A DNA stretch of 64,000 nt. Source: Rhizobiales bacterium YIM 77505. GTDB lineage: Bacteria > Pseudomonadota > Alphaproteobacteria > Rhizobiales > Beijerinckiaceae. The stretch lies in assembly GCA_000745135.1 (NCBI GenBank), contig JQNH01000001.1, forward strand, positions 2,768,501-2,832,500, read 5' to 3'. The notes beneath the pieces are model-generated. The model did no database searches. It was not told the DNA's origin and worked only from the letters and a program-made list of their open reading frames with translations. Numbering within the stretch: position 1 is the first letter of the stretch; every line of letters starts with the position of its first letter. The translations under genes and the position numbers were made by a program. Below, one piece after another: positions 1-7,651 of this stretch.

Positions 1-726
1 GGCGGCACGGGTGATGGCTTCGGGCGTATAGGCATGGGCGCAGACATAGCGACCGAAGGCACGCGCCTCCTCGACCGCCGCGGCGACCTCCTCGGGCGCG
101 AACTGCAGACTGTCGAGCGGGTCGTAGGGCGAGGCGACGCCGCCGGACATCATGATCTTCACGTGGTCGGCGCCCTGGCGCATCTGCTCGCGCGCCGCCT
201 TGCGCACCTCGGAGACGCCGTCCGACACGTTCATGGTGAAGGCCATGGCGTTGCAGCAGTGGCAGCGCAGACCGAGGCTGTAATCGGTGCGCCGGCGCGG
301 ATCGCTGTGGCCGCCCGTCGGCCCGATCGCCTGCCCGGCGATGAAGAGGCGCGGGCCCACCACATGCCCCTTCTCGACGGCCTCCTTGATGCCCCAGTCG
401 GCGCCGCCGGTGTCGCGCACGGTGGTGAAGCCGCGATCGATCATGCCGCGCATGAGGGCGACCGCCCGCGCGGTGGCGAGCGTCAGGGGCACGGCCTCCA
501 GGAAGCGGATGTTGACCTCGCTCAAGAAGACATGGACGTGGCAGTCGATCAGCCCCGGCATGAGCGTGCGCCCGCCGCAGTCGATGACCTCCGCCGCCCC
601 GCTTCGGATCGACCGCTCCGAAACCTCCCGGATCGTGTCCCCTTCGACGAGAAGCTCGAACCCGTCCTGAAGCTCGCCGACTCTCGGCTCGAGCAGCTTG
701 AAGTTCCGGAACAGCAGCTGTGTCAT
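1..726 (-). CDS. Metal-dependent amidohydrolase, C-terminus cut off by the window edge
   Basis: This is the N-terminal 242 residues of an amidohydrolase of the imidazolonepropionase-like group, cytosolic enzymes that hydrolyse amide or ring C-N bonds at a metal centre. A small beta-sandwich start is followed by the HVHV metal ligand motif near residue 69, then GFTTVRDTGG and the HVKIMMSGGVASP segment that typically carries the metal-bridging lysine. A further conserved histidine lies in VCAHAYT. The ATG at 726 has no in-frame rival and opens on a typical short beta strand. It is divergent from the aminotransferase, with about 160 bp of shared promoter space between them. The substrate cannot be told; a peptidase or a cyclic-amide hydrolase is possible. 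Confidence 0.85.
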   Translation of the reverse strand, partial: MTQLLFRNFKLLEPRVGELQDGFELLVEGDTIREVSERSIRSGAAEVIDCGGRTLMPGLIDCHVHVFLSEVNIRFLEAVPLTLATARAVALMRGMIDRGFTTVRDTGGADWGIKEAVEKGHVVGPRLFIAGQAIGPTGGHSDPRRRTDYSLGLRCHCCNAMAFTMNVSDGVSEVRKAAREQMRQGADHVKIMMSGGVASPYDPLDSLQFAPEEVAAAVEEARAFGRYVCAHAYTPEAITRAA

Positions 727-890
727 GAACGCCTCCGCGCGCCCATAGGACATCGTCCTGTTGGCGCGCACAAGGGGCTACCTCCCTGCCCTCGCCCTGA
801 GCCTTGCATCTGCGCCATGCCGCCATGACCATTTGCCGCTTGCCGCATCGGCGGCGACGGGCGATGGCTCGTCCGCGTCAGGAGTGCATG

Positions 891-2096
891 ATGGACGAGA
901 CGACTTCCCGACCCGCCCCGTTCCCGCTTCGTCCCGAGGCCGCGCTCGCCCCCGAGAGCGGCATCGTCGAGGTGGCGAATTACGGCCGCCGCCGTCCGGG
1001 GATCATCCCCCTCTGGGTGGGCGAAGGGGACCTGCCGACCCCCGCCGTCATCTGCGAGGCGGCGACGCGCTCGCTTGCGGAGGGCGAGACGTTCTACACT
1101 TGGCAGCGGGGCATCCCGCCGCTGCGGCAGGCCCTCGCCCGCTATCACGATCGCCTGTACAGGCGCTCCTTCGACGAAGAGCGCTTCTTTGTCACCATCG
1201 GCGGGATGCACGCCTTGCAGACGGCGATCCGCATGGTGGCCGGCACGGGCGACGAGGTCGCGATCCCCACCCCGGCTTGGCCGAACTTCGCCGGCGCGAT
1301 CGCGATCGCCGGTGCGCGGCCGGTGCCCGTGCCGATGGACTTCGGGCAGGGCGGCTGGAGCCTCGATCTCGACCGCTTGCGGCAGACCGTGAGCGCCCGC
1401 ACCCGCGCCATCGTCGTCAACTCGCCCGCCAACCCTACCGGTTGGACGGCGAGCCTTGAGACCTTGCGAGCGATTCTCGCCCTTGCCCGCGAACGGGGCC
1501 TGTGGATCATCGCCGACGAGATCTACGCCCGCTTCGTTCACGATCCCGCTCTTTCCATCGATGATCGCGCCCCCTCCTTCAAGGACGTGATGGACGAGCA
1601 GGATCGCATCCTTTTCGTGCAGACCTTTTCCAAGAACTGGGCGATGACCGGGTGGCGCATCGGGTGGCTCGAGGCGCCGCCCTCCCTTGGACAGGTCATC
1701 GAGAACCTCATTCAGTACTCCACCTCCGGCGTGCCCGTTTTTGCGCAGCGCGCCGCCGTCGCCGCGCTCGAGCAGGGCGAAGCCTTTGTCGCCCGCCAGA
1801 TCGAGGCAGCGCGGCGGGGACGGGCCATCATCTGCGGCGGGCTCGGCGCGACGGGCAAGGTGGATCTGCCGCCGCCCTCGGGCGCCTTCTACGCCTTCTT
1901 CAAAGTCAAAGGCGCAACGGACTCGCGCGCCCTCGCCTTGAGGCTCATCGACAGGGCCAATGTGGGCTTGGCGCCCGGTTTCGCCTTCGGGGTCGAAGGC
2001 GGTTTTCTGCGGCTCTGCTTTGCGCGGAAAGCGGAGGACCTCGAGGAAGCCGTGCGCCGCCTGGCCCCTGTCCTTGAGGCCGGGGTCCCGTCCTGA
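891..2096 (+). CDS. PLP-dependent aminotransferase, class I/II
   Basis: Fold-type I aminotransferase of about 401 residues that moves an amino group between an amino acid and a 2-oxo acid using pyridoxal phosphate. Visible motifs are NSPANPTGW (cofactor and substrate binding), ADEIYARF with the aspartate that contacts the pyridine nitrogen, and TFSKNWAMTGWRIGW with the Schiff-base lysine and a phosphate-binding arginine. Two adjacent ATGs (888 and 891) compete; GGAG six bases upstream favours the second. The frame is open further upstream, but that extension is arginine-rich and unlike the family. The AbrB-like gene follows after 11 bp, so the two are probably cotranscribed. Substrate unknown. 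Confidence 0.9.
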   Translation: MDETTSRPAPFPLRPEAALAPESGIVEVANYGRRRPGIIPLWVGEGDLPTPAVICEAATRSLAEGETFYTWQRGIPPLRQALARYHDRLYRRSFDEERFFVTIGGMHALQTAIRMVAGTGDEVAIPTPAWPNFAGAIAIAGARPVPVPMDFGQGGWSLDLDRLRQTVSARTRAIVVNSPANPTGWTASLETLRAILALARERGLWIIADEIYARFVHDPALSIDDRAPSFKDVMDEQDRILFVQTFSKNWAMTGWRIGWLEAPPSLGQVIENLIQYSTSGVPVFAQRAAVAALEQGEAFVARQIEAARRGRAIICGGLGATGKVDLPPPSGAFYAFFKVKGATDSRALALRLIDRANVGLAPGFAFGVEGGFLRLCFARKAEDLEEAVRRLAPVLEAGVPS

Positions 2097-2107
2097 GCGG
2101 CCGGCCC

Positions 2108-3187
2108 TTGCCGCCTCTTGCCGCGCTTGCGGCGACGCAGGCCGCGCAGATTCTTGTCGCCTTCGGGGGCGGGCTCGTCTTCCATCTCTTCGGGGTGCCT
2201 GCAGCCTGGCTTTCCGGTGCCATGATCGCCGTCGCCCTGTGGGGAGCGGCAGGCTTGGCGCGGCCCCTGCCGCGTCCCCTGTCGGACGCGGCGCTTCTGG
2301 TCTCCGGCGCCACCCTGGGGAGCGGCATCACGCCGGACTCCCTTGCCGCCGCCGCCCGCTACCCGGCAAGCCTCCTCGTCCTCGGGGCCGCCGTCGTCGC
2401 GATCACCTTTGCCTCGATGCTGTGGCTGACCCGCGTCTCCGGTTGGCAGCGCGACGACGCGATCCTCGCTTCGGTGCCGGGCGCGCTCTCCACCGTGCTC
2501 GCCATCGCCGTGGACCGCAGGGCGGGCGTGGCGGCGATTGCGGTGCTCCAGTCGATCCGGCTGTTCGTCCTCGTCGCGCTCCTGCCGAGCATGGTCGCCT
2601 GGCTCGGGGGAGGCCCGGCCGCGCTGCTCCCGGGAGAGGGGCGGGTCGCCGCAACCCCGGGGGAGCTCGCGACGATGCTGGCGGGCGGCTGGGCGGCCGG
2701 GCTTCTCTTCGAGCGCCTCAAGCTTGCTGCTCCAGCGCTCTTGGGCGGCATGGCGGTGAGCGCGGTGCTCCACGGCAGCGGTGCGGTGACGGGAGTCGTG
2801 CCGCCTGCCCTGGCGATCGTCGGCCTCGTCATGATCGGTGTTTACATCGGCGAGCGCTTCCGGACGATTCAGCTTTCGGTATTGCGGCGTATCGCAACCG
2901 CCTCGATGGGTTCGCTCTTCATCAGCACGGCCATCGCGCTCCTCTTCGCGGCCATGGCGTCGCTGCTCACCGGCATCGGCCTTGCCGAGGCGGTCGTTGC
3001 CTTCGCCCCAGGCGGTCTCGAAGCGATGATGGTCCTGGCCCTCGTCTTGGGGCTCGACCCGCTCTATGTGGGCGTGCATCACCTCGCCCGCTTCTTCGGC
3101 ATTGCCATTGCCCTGCCTCTGATCTTTCGCTGGCTGCCGACCTCCTCTGCGAGGGCGCAGCAAGCGGGATCGGAAACCGGCGGCTAG
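2108..3187 (+). CDS. AbrB-family integral membrane protein (putative transporter)
   Basis: Hydrophobic protein of 359 residues with about ten predicted membrane segments. It matches the AbrB/'ammonia monooxygenase' family in its N-terminal FGVPAAWLSGAM stretch, the duplicated GxLS/TVLA-type half near the middle (SVPGALSTVLAIAVD) and the C-terminal APGGLEAMMVLALVLGLDPLYVGVHH signature. Family members are inner-membrane proteins of uncertain transport function; the old ammonia-monooxygenase name is misleading. No ATG fits, so TTG at 2108 (or CTG at 2093) must start it, consistent with translational coupling to the aminotransferase. Its end overlaps the convergent small ORF by four bases. Confidence 0.85.
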   Translation: MPPLAALAATQAAQILVAFGGGLVFHLFGVPAAWLSGAMIAVALWGAAGLARPLPRPLSDAALLVSGATLGSGITPDSLAAAARYPASLLVLGAAVVAITFASMLWLTRVSGWQRDDAILASVPGALSTVLAIAVDRRAGVAAIAVLQSIRLFVLVALLPSMVAWLGGGPAALLPGEGRVAATPGELATMLAGGWAAGLLFERLKLAAPALLGGMAVSAVLHGSGAVTGVVPPALAIVGLVMIGVYIGERFRTIQLSVLRRIATASMGSLFISTAIALLFAAMASLLTGIGLAEAVVAFAPGGLEAMMVLALVLGLDPLYVGVHHLARFFGIAIALPLIFRWLPTSSARAQQAGSETGG

Positions 3188-3291
3188 ATCAGCGGATTAA
3201 TGAGGACGGCGAGGGCCACTCCCAACGCGAAGGCGGCGAGCATCGCGGCAAGGAAACTGTAGCTGCTGCACCGGACGGCGAAGAACTCCAT
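3184..3291 (-). CDS. Possible 35-residue single-pass membrane peptide
   Basis: Short ORF of 35 codons beginning MEFFAVRCSSYSF and continuing as one hydrophobic helix of about 22 residues ending in INPLI. The ATG is preceded by a G-rich Shine-Dalgarno-like run (AAAGGGGGGC) about five bases upstream. The frame stays open further 5', but that part is arginine-rich and looks non-coding. It lies in the roughly 280-bp gap between the AbrB-like gene and the phosphatase-family gene, on the opposite strand. The composition and ribosome site make it plausible; nothing identifies a function. Confidence 0.4.
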   Translation of the reverse strand: MEFFAVRCSSYSFLAAMLAAFALGVALAVLINPLI

Positions 3292-3463
3292 GACATGCCC
3301 CCCTTTGTTGACGATCGGGATTCCCGTTCGCCTGGTCATGCGCAGCATCGACGGGATTGGGCGCGCTTCAGTGCTCCCGCGCACGCGGCGCCGTCCTGCG
3401 GCGAGAGCGGGGGCCAGCGGAGAGAATGCGCCACTCCGGCATTCGGCGACCAGGTGAGCGGCC

Positions 3464-4249
3464 GTGACGCATCGTCTTCTCACCTACAATGTGCGCCGCT
3501 GCGTCGGCGTCGATGGCAGGCTTTCGCCGGAACGTGTCGCGGCAGTGATCGCCGAATGCCAGCCGGATATCGTCGCCCTGCAGGAGCTTGACGTCGGGCG
3601 GGCGCGCACGGGCCGGGTGGATCAGGCGCACGTCATCGCGCGTGAACTCGGCATGCATATGCATTTCCATCCGGCCATGCGGGTGATGGAGGAGCTTTAC
3701 GGCGACGCCATCCTGACCGCGAGACCCTCGAAGCTCGTCAAGGCCGGCGCCCTTCCCGGCCACCCGCTCCTGCCGCGCCTCGAGCCCCGGGGCGCCCTCT
3801 CAGCCTGCGTGAACATCGGCGGGGTGGACCTCAACGTCATCAACACCCATCTGGGCCTGTTCGCGCGGGAGCGCCTGGCGCAGGTCAACGCGCTTCTCGG
3901 GCCGGAATGGCTGGGAGCTCAGGGGGGCCGCCATCCGGTCATGCTTGTCGGCGACTTCAACGCCTTGCCCCGCTCGCAGGTCTATCGGCGCCTCACGGCG
4001 CTGCTCAAGGACGCGCAAACCTTCCCGCGGATCCGGCGACCGCAGCCGACCTTCCCCTCCCGGCTGCCGATCATGCGCATCGACCACGTCTTCGTGAGCC
4101 GCCCGATCGAGGTGTTGCGCGTCGAGGTCGTGCGCACGCCCCTTGCACGCGTCGCTTCCGACCACCTGCCGCTCCTCGTGGAGTTCCGCTTCGCTCCGGC
4201 GGAACGGCTTGTCCGCCCGGCGCGCCGAATGGAGACGCTGCCAGCCTGA
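3464..4249 (+). CDS. Endonuclease/exonuclease/phosphatase family protein (YbhP-like)
   Basis: A 261-residue member of the DNase I / sphingomyelinase / inositol-phosphatase fold. The four catalytic blocks are present: TYNVRRC at the start, IVALQELD with the metal-binding glutamate, VGDFNALP in the middle, and RIDHVFV ... ASDHLPLLVE with the terminal Asp-His pair. GTG at 3464 is the only start that keeps the TYNVR strand at residue 7. It stands directly before a UPF0104 gene and a phospholipase-D-type gene, the same trio as E. coli ybhP-ybhN-ybhO. That suggests a role in phospholipid metabolism rather than DNA cleavage, by analogy only. Confidence 0.85.
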   Translation: MTHRLLTYNVRRCVGVDGRLSPERVAAVIAECQPDIVALQELDVGRARTGRVDQAHVIARELGMHMHFHPAMRVMEELYGDAILTARPSKLVKAGALPGHPLLPRLEPRGALSACVNIGGVDLNVINTHLGLFARERLAQVNALLGPEWLGAQGGRHPVMLVGDFNALPRSQVYRRLTALLKDAQTFPRIRRPQPTFPSRLPIMRIDHVFVSRPIEVLRVEVVRTPLARVASDHLPLLVEFRFAPAERLVRPARRMETLPA

Positions 4250-4333
4250 GGAGGGCTCCTGCCTTGCCTCTCTTTGCCGGAAACATCGCCCCGTCCTCGC
4301 GGTTGTGCTTTCGAGCGAGAAGGATACTCCCCC

Positions 4334-5359
4334 GTGGACATGCAGGCCGCGGCCGATCGAGCGGAGATTGCAGACCGCAGCATTCGACGGGACGCGGCCG
4401 TTCGAGAGGGCGCCGCGCATCAGAAAAAGCCGCTTCTGCGCCGCTTGGGCCCTTTCGTTGCAGTGGCGGGCGTCGCGCTTGCCGGCTTCCTCCTCTACCG
4501 CACCCTCAGCCGCTACAGCTTTGACGACATCGTTGCCTCGGTGGCAGCCGTGCCGTGGTGGCGGCTGGCGCTCTCAGGGTGCTTTGCCGCCCTGAGCTAT
4601 CTGTGCCTGACCGGCTTCGACTATCTGGCTCTGCGCTACGCAGGCCACCCGTTGCCGTACCGGAAGGCAGCGCTCGCCTCCTTCTGCAGCCTTTCCCTTG
4701 GGCACAACATCGGTTTTGCAGCCTTGAGCAGCGGCGCCATCCGTTACCGGTTCTATTCGCGCTGGGGCCTTGGCGCCGGCGATGTCGCCAAGGTGATCCT
4801 GTTCTGCGGGATGACGGTCGGGCTGGGTCTTATCGTCCTGGGGGGCGCAGCGCTGCTCCTCGAGCCAGGGCTCGCGCAAGAGATCACCGGCCTGTCGGCG
4901 GGCGGGGTCCAGGGTCTCGGCGCCGTCTGCCTGGGGATCGCGGCGCTCTACCTCCTGCTCGCAGCCACCCTCCGGCAGACCCTCCAGATCCGGAGCTTCA
5001 GCCTTCGGATGCCGAGCTTTCGGCTCGCCGTCGGACAGCTTGTCATCGGACCATTGAACTTCGCCTGCGTGGCGGCCTGCCTGCACCAGGCGCTCGCGGC
5101 GGTGGCCGACCTTTCCTATCTCACCGTGGCGGCGGTGTATGTCATCGCGACCGTGTCGGCCCTCATTGCCCATGCGCCAGGAGGACTTGGCGTGATCGAG
5201 AGCGTCGTGCTCTACCTCCTGCCCGGAGGCAAGCTGATCGGCGCTCTCATCGTCTATCGCTTCGTCTATTTCCTCGCGCCCCTGTGCATCGGCGCTCCCA
5301 CTTTTCTCGCTGCCGAACTCGCGTTCCGGCGGCGCAACCGGACGCACGATCTATCGTGA
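4334..5359 (+). CDS. UPF0104 / YbhN-like membrane protein
   Basis: About 341 residues with eight or so membrane helices, matching the lysylphosphatidylglycerol-synthase transmembrane (UPF0104) family. Diagnostic segments are the NIGFAALSSGAIRYRFY loop and the HAPGGLGVIESVVLYL motif near the C-terminus. It lacks the cytosolic transferase domain of MprF, so it resembles stand-alone YbhN, a protein proposed to handle lipids in the inner membrane. Candidate starts are GTG 4334, with GAAGGA upstream, and ATG 4340; the longer open frame from 4274 adds a non-hydrophobic tail with no support. The phospholipase-D gene converges on it, with one base between stops. Confidence 0.85.
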   Translation: MDMQAAADRAEIADRSIRRDAAVREGAAHQKKPLLRRLGPFVAVAGVALAGFLLYRTLSRYSFDDIVASVAAVPWWRLALSGCFAALSYLCLTGFDYLALRYAGHPLPYRKAALASFCSLSLGHNIGFAALSSGAIRYRFYSRWGLGAGDVAKVILFCGMTVGLGLIVLGGAALLLEPGLAQEITGLSAGGVQGLGAVCLGIAALYLLLAATLRQTLQIRSFSLRMPSFRLAVGQLVIGPLNFACVAACLHQALAAVADLSYLTVAAVYVIATVSALIAHAPGGLGVIESVVLYLLPGGKLIGALIVYRFVYFLAPLCIGAPTFLAAELAFRRRNRTHDLS

Positions 5360-5360
5360 T

Positions 5361-6974
5361 CTAAAGAGGAGCGTGGCGCCGTCGGCCGCGTCGATGCTTG
5401 AGAAACCACAACGGCTCGAAGGGGCGGCGCGGGTCGAGAAGGCGCGTTCCGAAGATGGGCTTCGTCGGGCCAGCCTTGACTTTGAACGGACGCAGACCGC
5501 GCGCGCTCACATTCAGCCGCTCGATCGCGCGGATCAGCGACCGTTCTTCGGCCACCGCTTCTGCCACCGCCTCGGGCGAGACGCCGAGATGCTCCGCGAC
5601 GAGCGCGTTCCGCAAATCAAGGATCGGGCGTGTCTGCGCGGCGTCTGTCGCCTCGATCGCAAGATCGCACTCCGTGTCGAGCCCGACCGAGCGATTGTTG
5701 AGATTGGAGGAGCCGATCCGAAGGAAGAGATCGTCCACGATGATGAGCTTCGAGTGCACCAGCACCTCGCACTCGCCGGCCTGCGCAGGCACCACCGGGT
5801 AGTAGGCGCGAAAGCGGTTGAACTTGTCGGCCTCTTTCAGGCGCCGTATCAACCGGTCGCGGTTGTTGCCCATGACAAGCTGCTCCAGCCGGCCGCGGGA
5901 GGCGCGGGTCATGACGACCACGATCTCAGGTCCTTCCGGCAGCCGCAGGGTTCCTGCGAGCAGGTTGCCGATGGCGTTTGCGGTGAGGTACTGGGCCTCG
6001 ATATAGATCACGTGTCGTGCCGCTACGAGCGCATCGGCCGTGAGCTTCGCGGCCTCATGAACGGCCGGACGGCCGGCCCACGGGGGCGCTGTCCGGGCAA
6101 TCGCCACCGGAACATTCGTGAAAGGCGCTGCCAGCCCCGACGGCCACGGATCGCCCTCCGCCTCGACGGGGCCGAGCGCCTCGCCTGTTGCCGTCGCCCA
6201 ACGCTCCTTGGCGATCGCAGCGACCGCGCGGGCGGCGTCACCATCGACGGCCATCTGGATGTCGTGCACCGGGCAGTACCATTCACCGTTGCCGCTGACG
6301 CGGAGCGGATGGTCGGCCGCATGCTCCGGCGTGTCCCAGCGCCTCACGGTCAGGTCCATACCGCCCACGAAGGCGAGCTTGTCGTCGACGCAGACGATCT
6401 TCTGATGGTGAGCGCCGTAGATCGGATGCTCTTTGTCGAGCTTCAGCTGGATGCGCGGGTGGCGCTGCCACTCCGCGCCGAAGAGCAGGGAGATGGGATC
6501 GCCGGGCGCATGCACGACGGCGATGCTCCACACCAGAATCCGGATTTCGAGCTCGGGCCGTGCTTCGACGAGCGAGCGCAAGAGATCGCCCAGGCACAGG
6601 CTGTCCGGCGCGTCCGGTCGCAGCCGAATGGCGCCGTCGAAGTCCCAGCCGACGATGAGGATCGAGCGCCGGGCCCCTCTCAACGCGTCTTCGAGAAAGG
6701 CAAAGTAGGGAGCGGCATCGACAATCGGCGCTGCCCTTCGGGCCGCCGCGATCCGCCAGCAGTTCTCGCCAGGCTTGAGGATGCGCCAGGGCGCTCCCCT
6801 CGAATGAACCGGCGAGACGGTTTCCCTTTGCCCCTCGACAAGAAGGTGCGAGCGCCGCTCCAGCGGCGCGGGACGAGGCGAGGCGTCAAGCTCGCCTAAT
6901 GTGACTGCCTTGGCACTCAAGCCGGACCCTTCCTGCAGCACGGCGCGGCCGGAGACCCTGGCCGCCCGCCGCAC
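5361..6974 (-). CDS. Phospholipase D-like protein (cardiolipin-synthase type)
   Basis: Protein of up to 537 residues with two HKD catalytic motifs: HHQKIVCVDDKLAFVGG near residue 205 and VHSKLIIVDDLFLRIGSSN near residue 415. Each is followed by the expected Gly-Ser/Gly-Gly and Asn residues. Two-HKD proteins transfer phosphatidyl groups or hydrolyse phosphodiesters. The absence of N-terminal membrane helices and the nearby YbhN- and YbhP-like genes point to a ClsB/ClsC-like cardiolipin synthase or a phospholipase. The first 60 residues are unremarkable and the true start may be internal (an in-frame GTG near residue 24 is possible). Confidence 0.87.
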   Translation of the reverse strand: MRRAARVSGRAVLQEGSGLSAKAVTLGELDASPRPAPLERRSHLLVEGQRETVSPVHSRGAPWRILKPGENCWRIAAARRAAPIVDAAPYFAFLEDALRGARRSILIVGWDFDGAIRLRPDAPDSLCLGDLLRSLVEARPELEIRILVWSIAVVHAPGDPISLLFGAEWQRHPRIQLKLDKEHPIYGAHHQKIVCVDDKLAFVGGMDLTVRRWDTPEHAADHPLRVSGNGEWYCPVHDIQMAVDGDAARAVAAIAKERWATATGEALGPVEAEGDPWPSGLAAPFTNVPVAIARTAPPWAGRPAVHEAAKLTADALVAARHVIYIEAQYLTANAIGNLLAGTLRLPEGPEIVVVMTRASRGRLEQLVMGNNRDRLIRRLKEADKFNRFRAYYPVVPAQAGECEVLVHSKLIIVDDLFLRIGSSNLNNRSVGLDTECDLAIEATDAAQTRPILDLRNALVAEHLGVSPEAVAEAVAEERSLIRAIERLNVSARGLRPFKVKAGPTKPIFGTRLLDPRRPFEPLWFLKHRRGRRRHAPL

Positions 6975-7041
6975 GTCAACGCAGCGGAGCGGCTACGGTT
7001 CGACGACGCAGGCCCAGCTGGCCGCCCGGGCCCGTTCAGTG

Positions 7042-7470
7042 TCACGCCGGGCGGTGGGCCAGGAGGTCGCGGATCTCGGAGAGCAGTTTCACCTCGGCAG
7101 GGATCTCGGGCGCCTTGGGCACATCCACCTTCTCGTCCTCCTGGCGCTTGAGCCGGTTCATGGCCTTGACCACCAGGAAAAGCACCCAGGCGACGATCAC
7201 GAAGTTGATGAAGGCGGTGACGAAGCTTCCCCAGCCGATGACGGCGCCCTGCTTCTTCGCCTCCGCGAGGCTCGTGGCCGTCACTGAGGAGGAGAGAGGG
7301 AGGAAGTAGTTGGAGAAGTCGAGGCCGCCGGTGATGGCACCGAGGATGGGCATGAACACATCGCCAACGAGCGAATCCACGATCCTGCTGAAGGCGGCCC
7401 CGATGATCACGCCAATCGCGAGATCCACCACATTGCCGCGCAAGGCGAACTTCCTGAACTCCTCGAGCAT
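7042..7470 (-). CDS. mscL: Large-conductance mechanosensitive channel
   Basis: A 142-residue MscL, the homopentameric inner-membrane pore that opens under hypo-osmotic membrane tension. The N-terminal amphipathic helix ([13 protein letters not shown]) and the first pore helix [18 protein letters not shown] are close to the family consensus. A periplasmic loop, the second helix ([19 protein letters not shown]) and a charged C-terminal bundle ending [12 protein letters not shown] follow. The ATG at 7470 gives the canonical MLEEF start; the frame extends upstream but that extension is not family-like. It is a single gene, divergent from the sensor kinase. Confidence 0.97.
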   Translation of the reverse strand: MLEEFRKFALRGNVVDLAIGVIIGAAFSRIVDSLVGDVFMPILGAITGGLDFSNYFLPLSSSVTATSLAEAKKQGAVIGWGSFVTAFINFVIVAWVLFLVVKAMNRLKRQEDEKVDVPKAPEIPAEVKLLSEIRDLLAHRPA

Positions 7471-7651
7471 GGTGCGTCCCCACATCCAGACAGGCCGGGA
7501 TGGCGCCTGCCGCACCATCCTAAGAGGGGCCGCTTTCCCCCGAAAGCGCGGACCGCTCAGCGCGGGAGCGCCCTGGCCCCGCGGCGTTCGCCGGCATGGC
7601 GCTCCGCGGCCGCGATAGCTACGATGGCGCCGTCCGGGCGAAGGAGTTCTC

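Noticed and set aside
34..828. Plus-strand open frame over the amidohydrolase
   Set aside because: Histidine/arginine/aspartate-rich shadow of the minus-strand gene, which has clear family motifs.
1889..3163. 424-residue minus-strand open frame
   Set aside because: Opposite the aminotransferase and AbrB genes; low-complexity charged sequence without motifs, a codon-bias shadow.
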